Program-made: the position numbers and the translations under genes
Shown here: positions 35,204-44,988 of the stretch, in pieces
Position numbering within the stretch: position 1 is the stretch's first letter
How the letters are laid out: each line of letters starts with the position of its first letter
Assembly: GCF_011397635.1 (NCBI RefSeq)
Contig: NC_064758.1
Location: forward strand, 22,032,513-22,096,512
Reading direction: 5' to 3'
Length of the DNA stretch: 64,000 bases
DNA from: Epinephelus fuscoguttatus
Taxonomy: Eukaryota > Chordata > Actinopteri > Perciformes > Serranidae
Notes under the pieces: model-generated
Databases searched by the model: none
Seen by the model: the letters and a program-made list of their open reading frames with translations, nothing else
Told to the model about the DNA's origin: nothing

Positions 35204-37756
35204 ATGAAAGGTAAAGAGCGGTCGCCGATTAAAAAACGCTCCCGGGCCTTGGACGATATTCGAGACAGGGGAGGATGCCACCCGACCAGCAAGAAAATGG
35301 GGGCTCTCTCTGTTTCCAGTGGGAGTAATAATGGAAATAGCTCGACCAAAAGCGACGGTGGCTCGACGAGAAGGAGTCTGCTCGGTGATAAAAGAGACAG
35401 AGATTTCGACGGGCACGGCCGGACAGGAAATAATCACAGTTGTCAGTCTGCTGCCGCGAGCTCCGTCGGCAAAAACCACAACCTGAGCCTGACGCTGGAT
35501 TTAGCCTCACCAAGGACCACTTCACGGGGGGAGCCGCGGGTGCAGCCGCCCAGCACCGAGAGTGAGTACAAAACCCTCAAAATAAGCGACCTCGGCACCC
35601 AGCTGAGCGACGAAGACATTGAGGATGGACTCTTTCATGAATTTAAAAAATTCGGGGATGTGAGCGTAAAGATAAGCCGTAGCAACGACGAGCGGATAGC
35701 GTTTGTGAATTTCAGGAAGCCGGAGGACGCCAGAGCTGCTAAACACGCGAGGGGACGGCTGGTGCTGTACGACCGGCCGCTAAAAATCGAGGCAGTGTAC
35801 ATCAACAGGAGGAGAAGCCGCTCCCCTGTGGAGAGAGACTTGTACGGTGCAGCTCAAAGCCATAGACATTTACAGAGACCCCTCTCGCCCACCGGGCTTG
35901 GATACAGAGACTACCGGCTGCAGCAGCTGGCCCTGGGACGGCTCCCCCCGCCCCCGCCGCCCCCTCTGCCCAGGGAACTGGAGCGGGACAGAGAGTTTGC
36001 ACTGTTTGAAGCCAGGGCACGTCCTGCTTTCATTGCAGAGCGAGCAGCTTTTCGTGAGGAGGATTTTATATCTCCAGAAGATGACCAAAGAGCTAATAGG
36101 ACGTTGTTTTTAGGCAATCTGGACATAACTGTTACAGAAGCAGACCTGAGGAGAGCCTTTGACAGGTTTGGGGTCATAACGGAAGTGGACATTAAGAGAC
36201 CCACACGGGGACAAACCAGCACATACGGATTTCTGAAATTTGAGAATCTTGACATGGCCCACCGTGCTAAGCTTAGTATGTCTGGCAAAATAGTAGGCCA
36301 CAACCCTATAAAGATAGGCTATGGGAAAGCAACTCCCACTACACGCCTGTGGGTGGGTGGACTTGGACCCTGGGTTCCTGTGGCTGCCCTGGCAAGAGAG
36401 TTTGATCGCTTTGGCACAATAAGGACCATTGACTATAGAAAGGGGGACACTTGGGCCTACATTCAGTATGAAAGTTTGGACGCTGCACAAGCAGCATGCA
36501 CACACATGAGGGGCTTCCCGCTGGGAGGTCCTGAGAGGAGACTCAGGGTGGACTTTGCTGACACAGAGCATCGCTACCAGCAGCAGTTCCTGCAGCCTCT
36601 CCCAATACCACCGTTTGACATGGTGGCGGAGTCATTTGTCCACCGTGCCACACCTGAACCTCTGAGGGTCAGGGAACGGACTCCACCGCCGCTTCACTTT
36701 AGGGAGAGAGAGCTGTTTCCTGGAACTGAGTGGCCCAACCCAGCTATTCGTGAGCGGGTACGCGCCTCACCCTTTGAACCCCTTGAGCACTTGGAGCGTG
36801 AGCGGCGAGTCAGAGAGCCCTGGTCTTTGGAACGAGAGCTTCAGGGACGAGAACCTGCTCGCAAACGCCGTTTAATGGAGGACGGACGCCACATAGACCA
36901 CTCTCCTGACAGCACTGAGAGGACAGTACGGCGTAGACGTGCTTCTCCAGATGGCAGTCCTGGAGGTAGCAGCAGAGATGGAGGGCGCTTCAGTGACTCA
37001 GAGCGCCCTCTTCGGGGCGAGAGACCCTCTCCTGTACGAGAACGCCACAGCAGCCTCGAAAGAGGTGGGGCTGAACGGAGACTTAAAAGCCAGAGTCTCT
37101 CTGACAAGGGACCTTCAAGCAGTGGCATTTCAGCAGTTGGAGAGCGAAAGCGCAAAGCAGGCGATGGTGGTAAGGGGCCGGCCAAGAGAGAACGTTCTGA
37201 GGGCAGTTCCAAGGGAGGCCAGCCGTCCAAACAAGACGGCACCAAACTAAGTCTGGCCTGGCAAGGTATGCTGCTGCTCAAGAACAGCAACTTCCCAGCC
37301 AACATGCACCTGCTGGAGGGCGACCACAACGTAGCCAGCGACCTGCTTGTCGAGGGCACAACAGGGAGGCAGGTGAGCGAACTAAAGATCACCCAGCGTC
37401 TTCGTCTGGACCAGCCCAAGCTTGACGAGGTGTCCCGGCGCATCAAGGTGGCGGGTCCTGGTGGCTACGCCATCCTGCTGGCAGTACCTGGGACCACAGA
37501 GGATTCATCTGCGTCTGACCCTGCAGCTTCAACTCAGCGGCCGCTTCGCAACCTGGTGTCCTACCTCAACCAAAAACAAGCAGCTGGAGTCATCAGCCTA
37601 CCTGTGGGAGGGAGCAGAGATAAAGACAACACAGGGGTGCTTCATGCTTTCCCTCCCTGTGATTTCTCCCAGCAGTTCCTGGATTCTTCTGCCAAAGCTC
37701 TGGCTAAAAGTGAAGAGGACTATCTGGTCATGATTGTGGTCCGTGGAGCATCTTAA
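35204..37756 (+). CDS. rbm15: RNA-binding protein 15 (Spen family; three RRMs and SPOC)
   Basis: One uninterrupted exon of 850 codons. RBM15 is a nuclear RNA-binding adaptor that recruits the m6A methyltransferase complex to U-rich RNA and acts in splicing, export and haematopoiesis. RRM1 is at about 122-199 (YKTLKISDLG to KIEAVY), RRM2 at about 298-376 (NRTLFLGNLDITVTE to IKIGYGKA) and RRM3 at about 380-452 (TRLWVGGLGPWVP to LRVDFA). A long Arg/Glu/Ser-rich region with RSRSP-type and KRKR basic stretches follows. A C-terminal SPOC domain spans about 683-848 (SLAWQGMLLLKNSNFP to DYLVMIVVRG). The start chosen is the first in-frame ATG, giving MKGKERSPIKKRSR, nearly identical to an internal Met of human RBM15 (MKGKERSPVK). 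The frame extends upstream to 35102, but only from a GTG. The near-absence of introns is normal for RBM15 and is not a sign of a retrocopy. Confidence 0.96.
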   Translation: MKGKERSPIKKRSRALDDIRDRGGCHPTSKKMGALSVSSGSNNGNSSTKSDGGSTRRSLLGDKRDRDFDGHGRTGNNHSCQSAAASSVGKNHNLSLTLDLASPRTTSRGEPRVQPPSTESEYKTLKISDLGTQLSDEDIEDGLFHEFKKFGDVSVKISRSNDERIAFVNFRKPEDARAAKHARGRLVLYDRPLKIEAVYINRRRSRSPVERDLYGAAQSHRHLQRPLSPTGLGYRDYRLQQLALGRLPPPPPPPLPRELERDREFALFEARARPAFIAERAAFREEDFISPEDDQRANRTLFLGNLDITVTEADLRRAFDRFGVITEVDIKRPTRGQTSTYGFLKFENLDMAHRAKLSMSGKIVGHNPIKIGYGKATPTTRLWVGGLGPWVPVAALAREFDRFGTIRTIDYRKGDTWAYIQYESLDAAQAACTHMRGFPLGGPERRLRVDFADTEHRYQQQFLQPLPIPPFDMVAESFVHRATPEPLRVRERTPPPLHFRERELFPGTEWPNPAIRERVRASPFEPLEHLERERRVREPWSLERELQGREPARKRRLMEDGRHIDHSPDSTERTVRRRRASPDGSPGGSSRDGGRFSDSERPLRGERPSPVRERHSSLERGGAERRLKSQSLSDKGPSSSGISAVGERKRKAGDGGKGPAKRERSEGSSKGGQPSKQDGTKLSLAWQGMLLLKNSNFPANMHLLEGDHNVASDLLVEGTTGRQVSELKITQRLRLDQPKLDEVSRRIKVAGPGGYAILLAVPGTTEDSSASDPAASTQRPLRNLVSYLNQKQAAGVISLPVGGSRDKDNTGVLHAFPPCDFSQQFLDSSAKALAKSEEDYLVMIVVRGAS

Positions 37757-37814
37757 AAAAAAAAAAAAATCAGAACACACTAAGTTCAAATGGTGTTTAA
37801 AAAAAAAAAAAAAA
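37755..37814. repeat. Two A-tracts at and just after the rbm15 stop codon
   Basis: About 15 A residues begin within the TAA stop (37755-37769), and a second run of about 16 A occurs at 37799-37814. These are genomic, not a poly-A tail: the next 3' sequence continues normally, and no target duplication or cDNA-like structure is seen. Confidence 0.85.
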
Positions 37815-38192
37815 GAATCTGCTGTATGTCAGTAACTATTGCATGCTGTGTGTTCTGCATTATGGGGTACACTAGTATGGTTCTTGAGTGTTTGTATGTT
37901 GCCATGTAATCCACTAAAAGGACAAACAGTGCCCTCGTTCAAATCTAAAAGGCTGTGTGTTTTTGAAATCATTTTTAAAGGGTGTGTGAATTGCTCACAG
38001 AGTCATAAATCTGCAGTAATTCAGACAGAATACAGTAAAACAGTTAAATATGAGGAGCATTTGATGAATAAATTTCATTTAAGAAGAGCTAAGTCACATA
38101 GAAAACAAATGTTTGTTTCATTTACAGGTTTAAATCTTAACTACCCAACTCTACTGCAAGAAAAGAGCCAGATCATTTAGAAATGCATTGAG
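37815..38192 (+). other. rbm15: Probable rbm15 3'UTR
   Basis: AT-rich sequence after the rbm15 stop with an AATAAA at 38067-38072 and another at 38217-38222, inside a small MITE. Either could end the transcript. The choice is not resolvable here. Confidence 0.45.
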
Positions 38193-38365
38193 TAGACACA
38201 ATAACACCTGCACTACAATAAAAACACAAACAATGGCCTCACAAGCCACACCTCCCTGACGCAGTGTTAACAAAAGCTGAAAAATCACAAGCTTTACAAA
38301 GGTAATTTTTCTGTCTGGGCTGTTATACTGCGCTGCCTTAGATTGTATAGGTGTTATTGTGTCTA
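38193..38365. mobile_element. Short MITE with 17-bp perfect terminal inverted repeats
   Basis: TAGACACAATAACACCT at 38193-38209 is perfectly inverted at 38349-38365. The 173-bp element has no coding capacity. The arms would let a transcript fold into a hairpin with a ~140-nt loop. A clear target duplication was not identified. It supplies a possible polyadenylation signal (38217-38222) downstream of rbm15. Confidence 0.75.
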
Positions 38366-41250
38366 CCTCCTGAAGAAGCATTAACATGAGGGGGATCTGA
38401 AAACATCCTTTTTCAAAGCTTTGAATTACGGTGCAATAATATTTCTACTATAATCACTTTTGATGGAGATGGAGACGAAGATGAGAATGACATTTTTGCA
38501 TTGAGGGTTAAGGTGTAGTGTATGGTTTGGTACAAAGCTAATCAGGAAAAAGACTCCTGGTAACATTTTGAAGGTCAAAACATGTCGTATAGCTTTTCTC
38601 CAGCGCATCATACGCCAATCACTTGATGTTTTCATCTGTCTTGCTTTAATCAGTTAACCACCCTGATCACAACAAGATAGCTTAAAAGAGGCTTAAAATT
38701 TTTGGTGAATGGAGTGTGTTGTACTGAAGAAGAGGTATGCGACATGTTTTAATTTTGATGGGCTCACACTGGCCTACCTGTGTGTGTGTTCTCAAAGTTG
38801 GACAGTGTTTAAAAGGTCACTATATAAAATGTCTCCAGACACAGCTCACACATTTTAGTCACCTATGTTGTGACTTTTGTTTGAAAAAAAGACATGTTCA
38901 GGCTCATGGTTTGGATTTTGACGTATCTCTAATCATGTGTCCCTCAATATTGGAACACCAAAATGCAAGATAGACAATGAACTGTGTCCACTGGTAAAAC
39001 TAAATGTCAACTTAATGTGGAATGCCGAATACTAACAGATGTGAGATTTTTGCCCAGGGAACAGCCCGTAACACAATACGCATAGCATAGTAAGCAAATA
39101 CTAACATGTTTTTCATATTTTTTACTTCATATTTTATTTTGTGCATCCCTGCCTTAGAAATGGTTGTGTAACGTGATCTATGAAAAACTACAGTAGTAAT
39201 GGATAAAAACGCTTAGAGAGTTTTGTGTTGTTTCATTTATTGCTCTGAAACCAGTAGGCCCTCCAAGATTGATAATATTCAGTTCAGTAAAATGTTGGTA
39301 CAAAGTAAGTAAAACCTGCTATTTGTTCAGTAAGTAGGTCTGTGTCATTTTAAAGTTTTAGAAATACTTTAACAGTTTATAACAGTTTATGTTTGAATCA
39401 GAATTTTAGAGGTCTAAATTGGACAGTATTTTCTCACGCCTGCTGACATGTTACCAAGGCCTACTTACCATATTTTGTTTCGCCATTGTATGTTTGTCAT
39501 GCAATAGTAACCCACCCCGAATTATAATTTGCTGAGTTTGGTTTATTCTGTATTGAAATCATTAATATGTCAGAAAACTGTTATATATGTGAACATCACA
39601 CCCACTTCAATGCTGGACTCTCGAGGAGACGAGCGCAGGGCTGAAAAACCTCTGCAGAGAAGGTGTTTGTGAGTCCTCGCTAATGAGGCAACTTTTAAGT
39701 TGTGTATCCCATCTGCACCTGTGCTGACTTCTGTTTTAAGTGGAAAATTGAGCAATGTACGCTTTGATGTCATGGGAAAGGAAAATCCGTAGAGCCCATG
39801 CGAAGCTGTTCACATACCTGCAAGTGCGTTTGGGCACTTAATGTGACCGATTATCAATAAATTGTTCATTTGAAGGGAAACATGTTTCTTCGATGGAAGT
39901 GAATTGAAGAAACACGCTGCCATGCCTTATTGTGTTTCGAAAGGAGTTGTCACTTGAAATTGTGTTTCTGCACACGAGAAGGGAGACAATATGCAGTTTG
40001 TTTAGCACCAGTGAAGAGAGACCCACGTGTCGTGTGAGGATCGCTGTTTGCTTGCAGGCCTGCTCTGAGCTTCTGAGTTGACCCATCATAAGTTACTCCC
40101 CCATGATCCCCTGTTACACCCTCAACGTTTCCCGTTGGCATGTGAACACCTGATCAGGATGGAGGAGCCTCCGCTGCCTCTTGTTTACAGCCAGTTTGCA
40201 GTGTGAAACGGTGGCAGGTGCAGACAGCGGCGCAGTTCGGGAGCCGAGAGCAGGAGCAAACAGCAGCACGTGCCGGTTTCCTGTTGTCTTCCCTGCTCAT
40301 TACTCTAAAGGTTTTCATGTGCATTGTTCCTGGTTCTGAATAGGAGCTGAGGAAATCCCATCACCGACCGTCACACACTCCACTCGGGAGATTGTGGGTG
40401 ACACTGCTCTGAAATTTCCATAACAGTTCAAGCTGTCTCACTGCAGAGGCCAAGCTGAACCACTGGGCTGATTTGTCTTTATTATACTTTGCCCAGTTAT
40501 GATTTGATTTGACTTAATGTTTGGCTCAGGGAAGAGGATTGGCCCAAACCTCAGCTAGGAATATTGTTTGCCCCCGTCTTTGTGTTCTCCTCTGATTGAA
40601 CCCTCTCCGAGGAGACGAGTGAAGACGCATGTCTGCTGTGCTGAAGCTGTGTTCCATCGTCGTCTGAGTTCTGCTGCAGCATGGAAATGACACACCGACA
40701 GGCCAGATTGTTTACCCTTTTTGACACTGCTGGAAGGAGTCCACGCCGCGGACACAAGCCCTCCCTCAGATTCTTCTAGGAGACCTGTTTATTTTGCCAG
40801 TGCCCTTTTATAAGTTTAAGGCCACTTTAAACAGGAAAAGAAGTTTTCCATTTCCTCCTACCATCCAGTTTAGTCATAGTAGTTTGAAAGCAAATGCTGT
40901 GTTCTGTGCTGAGAAGGACCCCTTACTTCACTAGAGAAACATTGCCATCTTGAGGAACATGGAGCTCCTGCCTTCCTCTCACAGTCTACCTGACAAGTCA
41001 CACTCATGCACATCAGACACCCAGGACAGAGCTGGTATCACTGTACAACTGCTGTATAGACACAACATGAGGGTGAGTACAGAGAAGAAGTCCTGCCTGC
41101 CAGGTCTGTATCGGTGGCTTAGGCAGCAGTGGTAAGTATAAAGTGTCCACACCACCATGTTTACAATAACAAATGCATAATGGCACACTGGTTTTCAGCC
41201 AAAGTCATTACTGAGGTTATTTCTGCTGATGGCAACTGGCATTAATCCAA
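38366..41250. other. Intergenic, no gene seen
   Basis: No supported gene. Frames of 60-85 codons on either strand (for example 39838-40089 - and 40551-40757 -) lack domains. The interval about 39,600-40,800 is somewhat GC-richer than its neighbours, but I recognise nothing in it. Confidence 0.5.
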
Positions 41251-41470
41251 TAGCCCTTTCTCACAGCAGACATTTTGACTTGTCACAGTAGGAAAAGCAC
41301 GGTTGTATTCAGGCGCTCCAGAGAGAGTGACTGTGAGCCAGCATGCACAATAGCAGGAACATGAAATCAATGCAGCCAAATGTAATTCAGCCATTGTGAA
41401 TTTCATTATTTTCACCTGGGCTTTTCCTGCTGTGACAAGTCAAAATGTCTTCAGTGAAAAATGCTTATTG
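41251..41470. mobile_element. MITE with 31-bp inverted repeats
   Basis: The arms at 41268-41298 and 41420-41450 are inverted copies matching at 30 of 31 positions (they begin AGACATTTTGACTTGTCACA). Weaker similarity extends outward about 17 bp on each side ('ctttctcacagc' against 'tttttcactgaa'). The ~120-bp spacer is non-coding. The superfamily is not assigned and the outer limits are approximate. Confidence 0.75.
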
Positions 41471-42544
41471 TGAAAGATAACAGGAGCATTTACTGCCCAC
41501 AACAACCCACTGCACGTAGCACTGCTCCCATCACAAGCTTGAGAATCAGCAAAACAAAAATGATATTAATTGTATTAAATAGTGCACATTTTACTACCAG
41601 AATGTATACTCTTTGAAAAATATACTCATGCAGAGGTGTTTGTTTACATTCATTACTAAATTGATGTAAAAAGTAGAATTTTTACATTTAACCTGCTGCA
41701 GTTGTTGGACCCTCTGAGTAGGTGAGATAAAAACAATCCTACACATTTAGTTGTGTTTTGCAGCCTCAGTTGAGATGTTAAACCAAATGAGAATTACCTT
41801 TCACTTAAAGACAAATCTCCAGAAGCTACAGAACAGGTTAAAAAGGTTAATGTAATGTAGTCTGTCGGAAAACTGGTGTAGGCTCAGTTATAAAGGCCCA
41901 ATTTTTTTTTCACGGCAGGCAAAAACAGCTTTAAGCTCATGTATTGTCTTTTATTAAGACACATTTATTCATGCTGAGCATTGTCAGTAAGCAACTCCTG
42001 ATCATATATAATGTTACACATCTTGCTAAAAGACCTCTTTATTAGATTAGTTCTTGCTCAAGCCCACATTAGCAATATCAGTCAGGCAAAATGTAATTTA
42101 AAGGTTCAATAATGAGATAGAAAAAATGGCTACTGGCACATAACTATATTTTGCATTAGGAGATGTTAATGTCTGCAGGCCACAAATGATAACCTCCAGT
42201 TAATGGAGTGGAGAATATTAATGTGAGAGTGAAAGGAAGCCCAGTCCTTGAGCTTATAAATCCACCAATAGGCCACCATTTTGTAATTAAAATGTAGCTT
42301 GTGAAAATAAAATCAATTCATTAATACTTTGCTGATAGCAGAATGCCTTTTACATTAATTCCAATATGTTTACGCAGCTACATGTGCTATTTATCACATT
42401 GCCACAGTGTCAAACCAAACCTAGAGAGGCATGCAATTAAAATTTTACTAATCAATATATCAAGCAGCAGTACAATACTTGGTCAGGTGTTCTCTAGTGT
42501 TTCATTTTAAAATGAGATATTAGCGTTTGTCTTGAAACAAAGTG
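41471..42544. other. Intergenic, AT-rich, no gene seen
   Basis: No open frame, RNA gene or clear repeat is recognised. Confidence 0.5.
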
Positions 42545-43115
42545 TTAAAGGAATACTGCACCCACAAAATGAACATTTGTATATCAGTTAGTCATGCCCT
42601 ATTACATTGAATTTGTGAGGGAAGCTTTGATTATCTCGCATGCCTCCATGGAAAATGCCGAACATATTGATTTATTGATTGATTCAGGGTCACATTTAAC
42701 AACAGCCAAACTATATCAAGACATCCGTTTACAAACTCACACACAACCCATTGTATTCCAAGTCTCATTTATCCAATGGTACACACACTACTTCCCAAAC
42801 ACACATTTTCACTAAAACATTACGATTTAAAACTGAAGTAAAAGTTTCAGCAAAAATGCATGTGTTTGGGAAGTAGTGAGTATAGGACTGGATAAATGAG
42901 ACTTGGATTATACTGCACGAGTTGTGTGAGAGTTTTTAAATGTATGCTTTGATATAGTTTTGCTGTTGTGCAGTGGCCTTCAATCAATCGATGAGTTACC
43001 ATGTTTGTCATTTTCTGTGAAGGCATGCAAGAAAAACAAGATTTTGTCCACAAATTCAAGGTAACACTGCATGACTGATTGATTTACAAGTGGCAATTTT
43101 GTACATGACATAATC
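42545..43115. mobile_element. Fold-back MITE with ~250-bp inverted arms
   Basis: Open frames on opposite strands (42594-42815 + and 42847-43059 -) encode similar peptides (TTAKLYQDIRLQTHTQ against TTAKLYQSIHLKTLTQ) because the two halves are inverted copies. At the DNA level 'tttgggaagtagtg' on one side pairs with 'cactacttcccaaa' on the other, and 'ttgaatttgtg' with 'cacaaattcaa'. The start 'ttaaaggaatactgcacccac' type resembles a teleost-wide repeat. It has no transposase. Boundaries are approximate. Confidence 0.75.
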
Positions 43116-43559
43116 ATTAAAGAAAATAGGTCCACTTCACCTTCTCAAAAAAAGGAATTTTAAAATTTACACAAATTTTGAAGGCTATTAGTGAAATTAA
43201 TTGACCTCCATCTGGATAAAGTAGGAAATTTAATTATACAGAGTTTGGTCAAAGTGTCACCACATTTCCGTTCTTAAGGTGCCAATTTTGTGCCAGTGTT
43301 AGTTTGAGATCTCAACATTCTGTAAAAAATATGGCACTGTATTATCACCTCAGTTTAGCACATTTCGTGTCATTATACTTGCTCATGCATTACTGTCAGA
43401 TAGATCACCTGACTTAGTGTTAGACAACACAGTGATCTATTAAAGCCACAAAACGTGTCAACTACAATTTCACACCTTAATTATGTTCTCCATGCTGAGT
43501 GCAGAGCAGTTTATCATAGCGTAAAGCACTCACTTAGATATTGCATTGATCAGCATTAG

Positions 43560-43905
43560 TTCCAGAATGACTAATTAATTAATCGATTAGCTGTCATCTA
43601 TTACATTAATTGCCAAATAATTTTATAACTGATTAATCAGTGTTAGTAATTTCTAAGAGAAAAAAGTTTTCTGATTCCAGCTTCTTAAATGTGAATATTT
43701 TCTTGATTCATTTCTCCTCTATAACAGTAAACTGAATATATTTGGGTTGGGACATTTAAAGGAGGTCATCTTGGACTTTGGGAAACACTGATCAATATTT
43801 TTTCACAATTTTCGGACATTTAATAGATCAAAAAACTAATCGATTAATTGAGAAAATAAAAGAGATTATTCATCAATGAAAATGATGAATAGTTGCGGCC
43901 CTAAT
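43560..43905. mobile_element. Degraded hAT-like repeat ending 'agttgcggcccta'
   Basis: The block is rich in 'atcgatta' and 'gattaatt' words and ends with 'gatgaatagttgcggccctaatc'. This closely matches the terminus of a repeat family ubiquitous in teleosts, normally 'agttgcagccct'. The left terminus is eroded, and no target duplication can be read with confidence. Confidence 0.6.
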
Positions 43906-44969
43906 CATCATATAAATTTATAAAAACAAGTGTTAATTTGCACAAACAATCATTTTCAAATCATTTCACATGTAAACTACTGACGAGATTAAAATATGTT
44001 TGTATGTTTCTCATTCAGAGCTCCACTGGACTGCTGCTGGTGCATCAGTGTGTTTCCACGCCACCCGTCAGGTGTCATCTACTGTAAGTAACCTGTTTAC
44101 TGTAACATTAACAATCTGTAATGACATTAAATTGTTTTTTGTTTTTTTACCAAAGTGGAATAATAAGTATTTGATGTGTCCACTTTTAAACCCAAGATGA
44201 AAATGAATGTAAAAATATAGTTGAATCATTTTGTGTTTTCATGTCTGTGTTTAAAAAATGTGTCAATAAAACATGTTAAAGATGATGCAACTTGTGAGTG
44301 TCTTCCTTGCAGAGAGAGATAGACGTCAACGTGGTATCAGTGCATTTATTGCTCCGAGTTGTCTGAATCAAACCAGCACAGACTTGAGTCACATGTCAGT
44401 TTATTACAGCTGACTGCGCACTGTTACAAGGCTTAAAAATGAACTCTAAGGACTTGGAACAAGATATCTATGATTGGTTAAGCATATTCTCTAAACTATC
44501 AGTTCACAAATCCAGGAGCCAGAGTAGTGACAAAACAGTGCTTTACCCATAAATGCATTTGCTGCAACAAAAAACATAAGATTCAACATCATCAAACCAA
44601 ACTCAGGTCATTATCAGTGGCGTTTAAGACATTACCAGAGGGGCATAAAAATGATTTCAAGATAATGCTCAAACATACAGATCCTTAACATATCCAGATA
44701 ACTATAAAGTAAAATAATCCCAAACCAAAATCTACTTTTAAAGCATCAAGTACATTTCATAAAAGATTTATTATGGTACAAAATATTCTGTGGCCCTCAA
44801 TCACAAAAGCATACTGGTGGTGAATGCAACTCGTGAGCCAAAAGAGCTTTTGTGCATGACTGTCGTTATTGAAACAATACAAAGAGCCTTGCTCAGTATT
44901 GTGAAAGTGAGATGAGGGGGAATAATTTGGTACTAATTGAGACAGCATTCTTTGAGTAGGGGCTTCCCT
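43906..44969. other. Intergenic with an exon-like fragment
   Basis: Contains a splice-bounded 65-bp stretch at 44019-44083 and an AATAAA at 44265-44270, both on the + strand (see findings). Nothing else is recognised. The segment between rbm15 and slc16a4 also shows no trace of LAMTOR5, which lies close to these genes in mammals. Confidence 0.4.
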
Positions 44970-44988
44970 CCGCCACAAGAGGGCAGCG
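44970..44988. promoter_or_regulatory. Candidate CTCF binding site between rbm15 and slc16a4
   Basis: CCGCCACAAGAGGGCAGCG fits the CTCF core consensus (CCAC, any base, AG, purine, GGGCAG). It lies between the convergent genes rbm15 and slc16a4, a location where an insulator would be plausible. Occupancy cannot be known from sequence. Confidence 0.45.

Noticed and set aside
35119-37446. Several antisense and alternate-frame ORFs over rbm15 (up to 201 codons)
   Set aside because: They are shadows of a strongly conserved coding sequence and have low-complexity composition with no domain.
37755-37814. A-tracts after rbm15 as evidence for a processed retrocopy
   Set aside because: A promoter-like region lies upstream, the 3' sequence continues, no target duplication is seen, and RBM15 is naturally almost intronless.
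42594-43059. Pair of similar peptides encoded on opposite strands
   Set aside because: Explained by the inverted arms of a fold-back MITE, not by two related genes.
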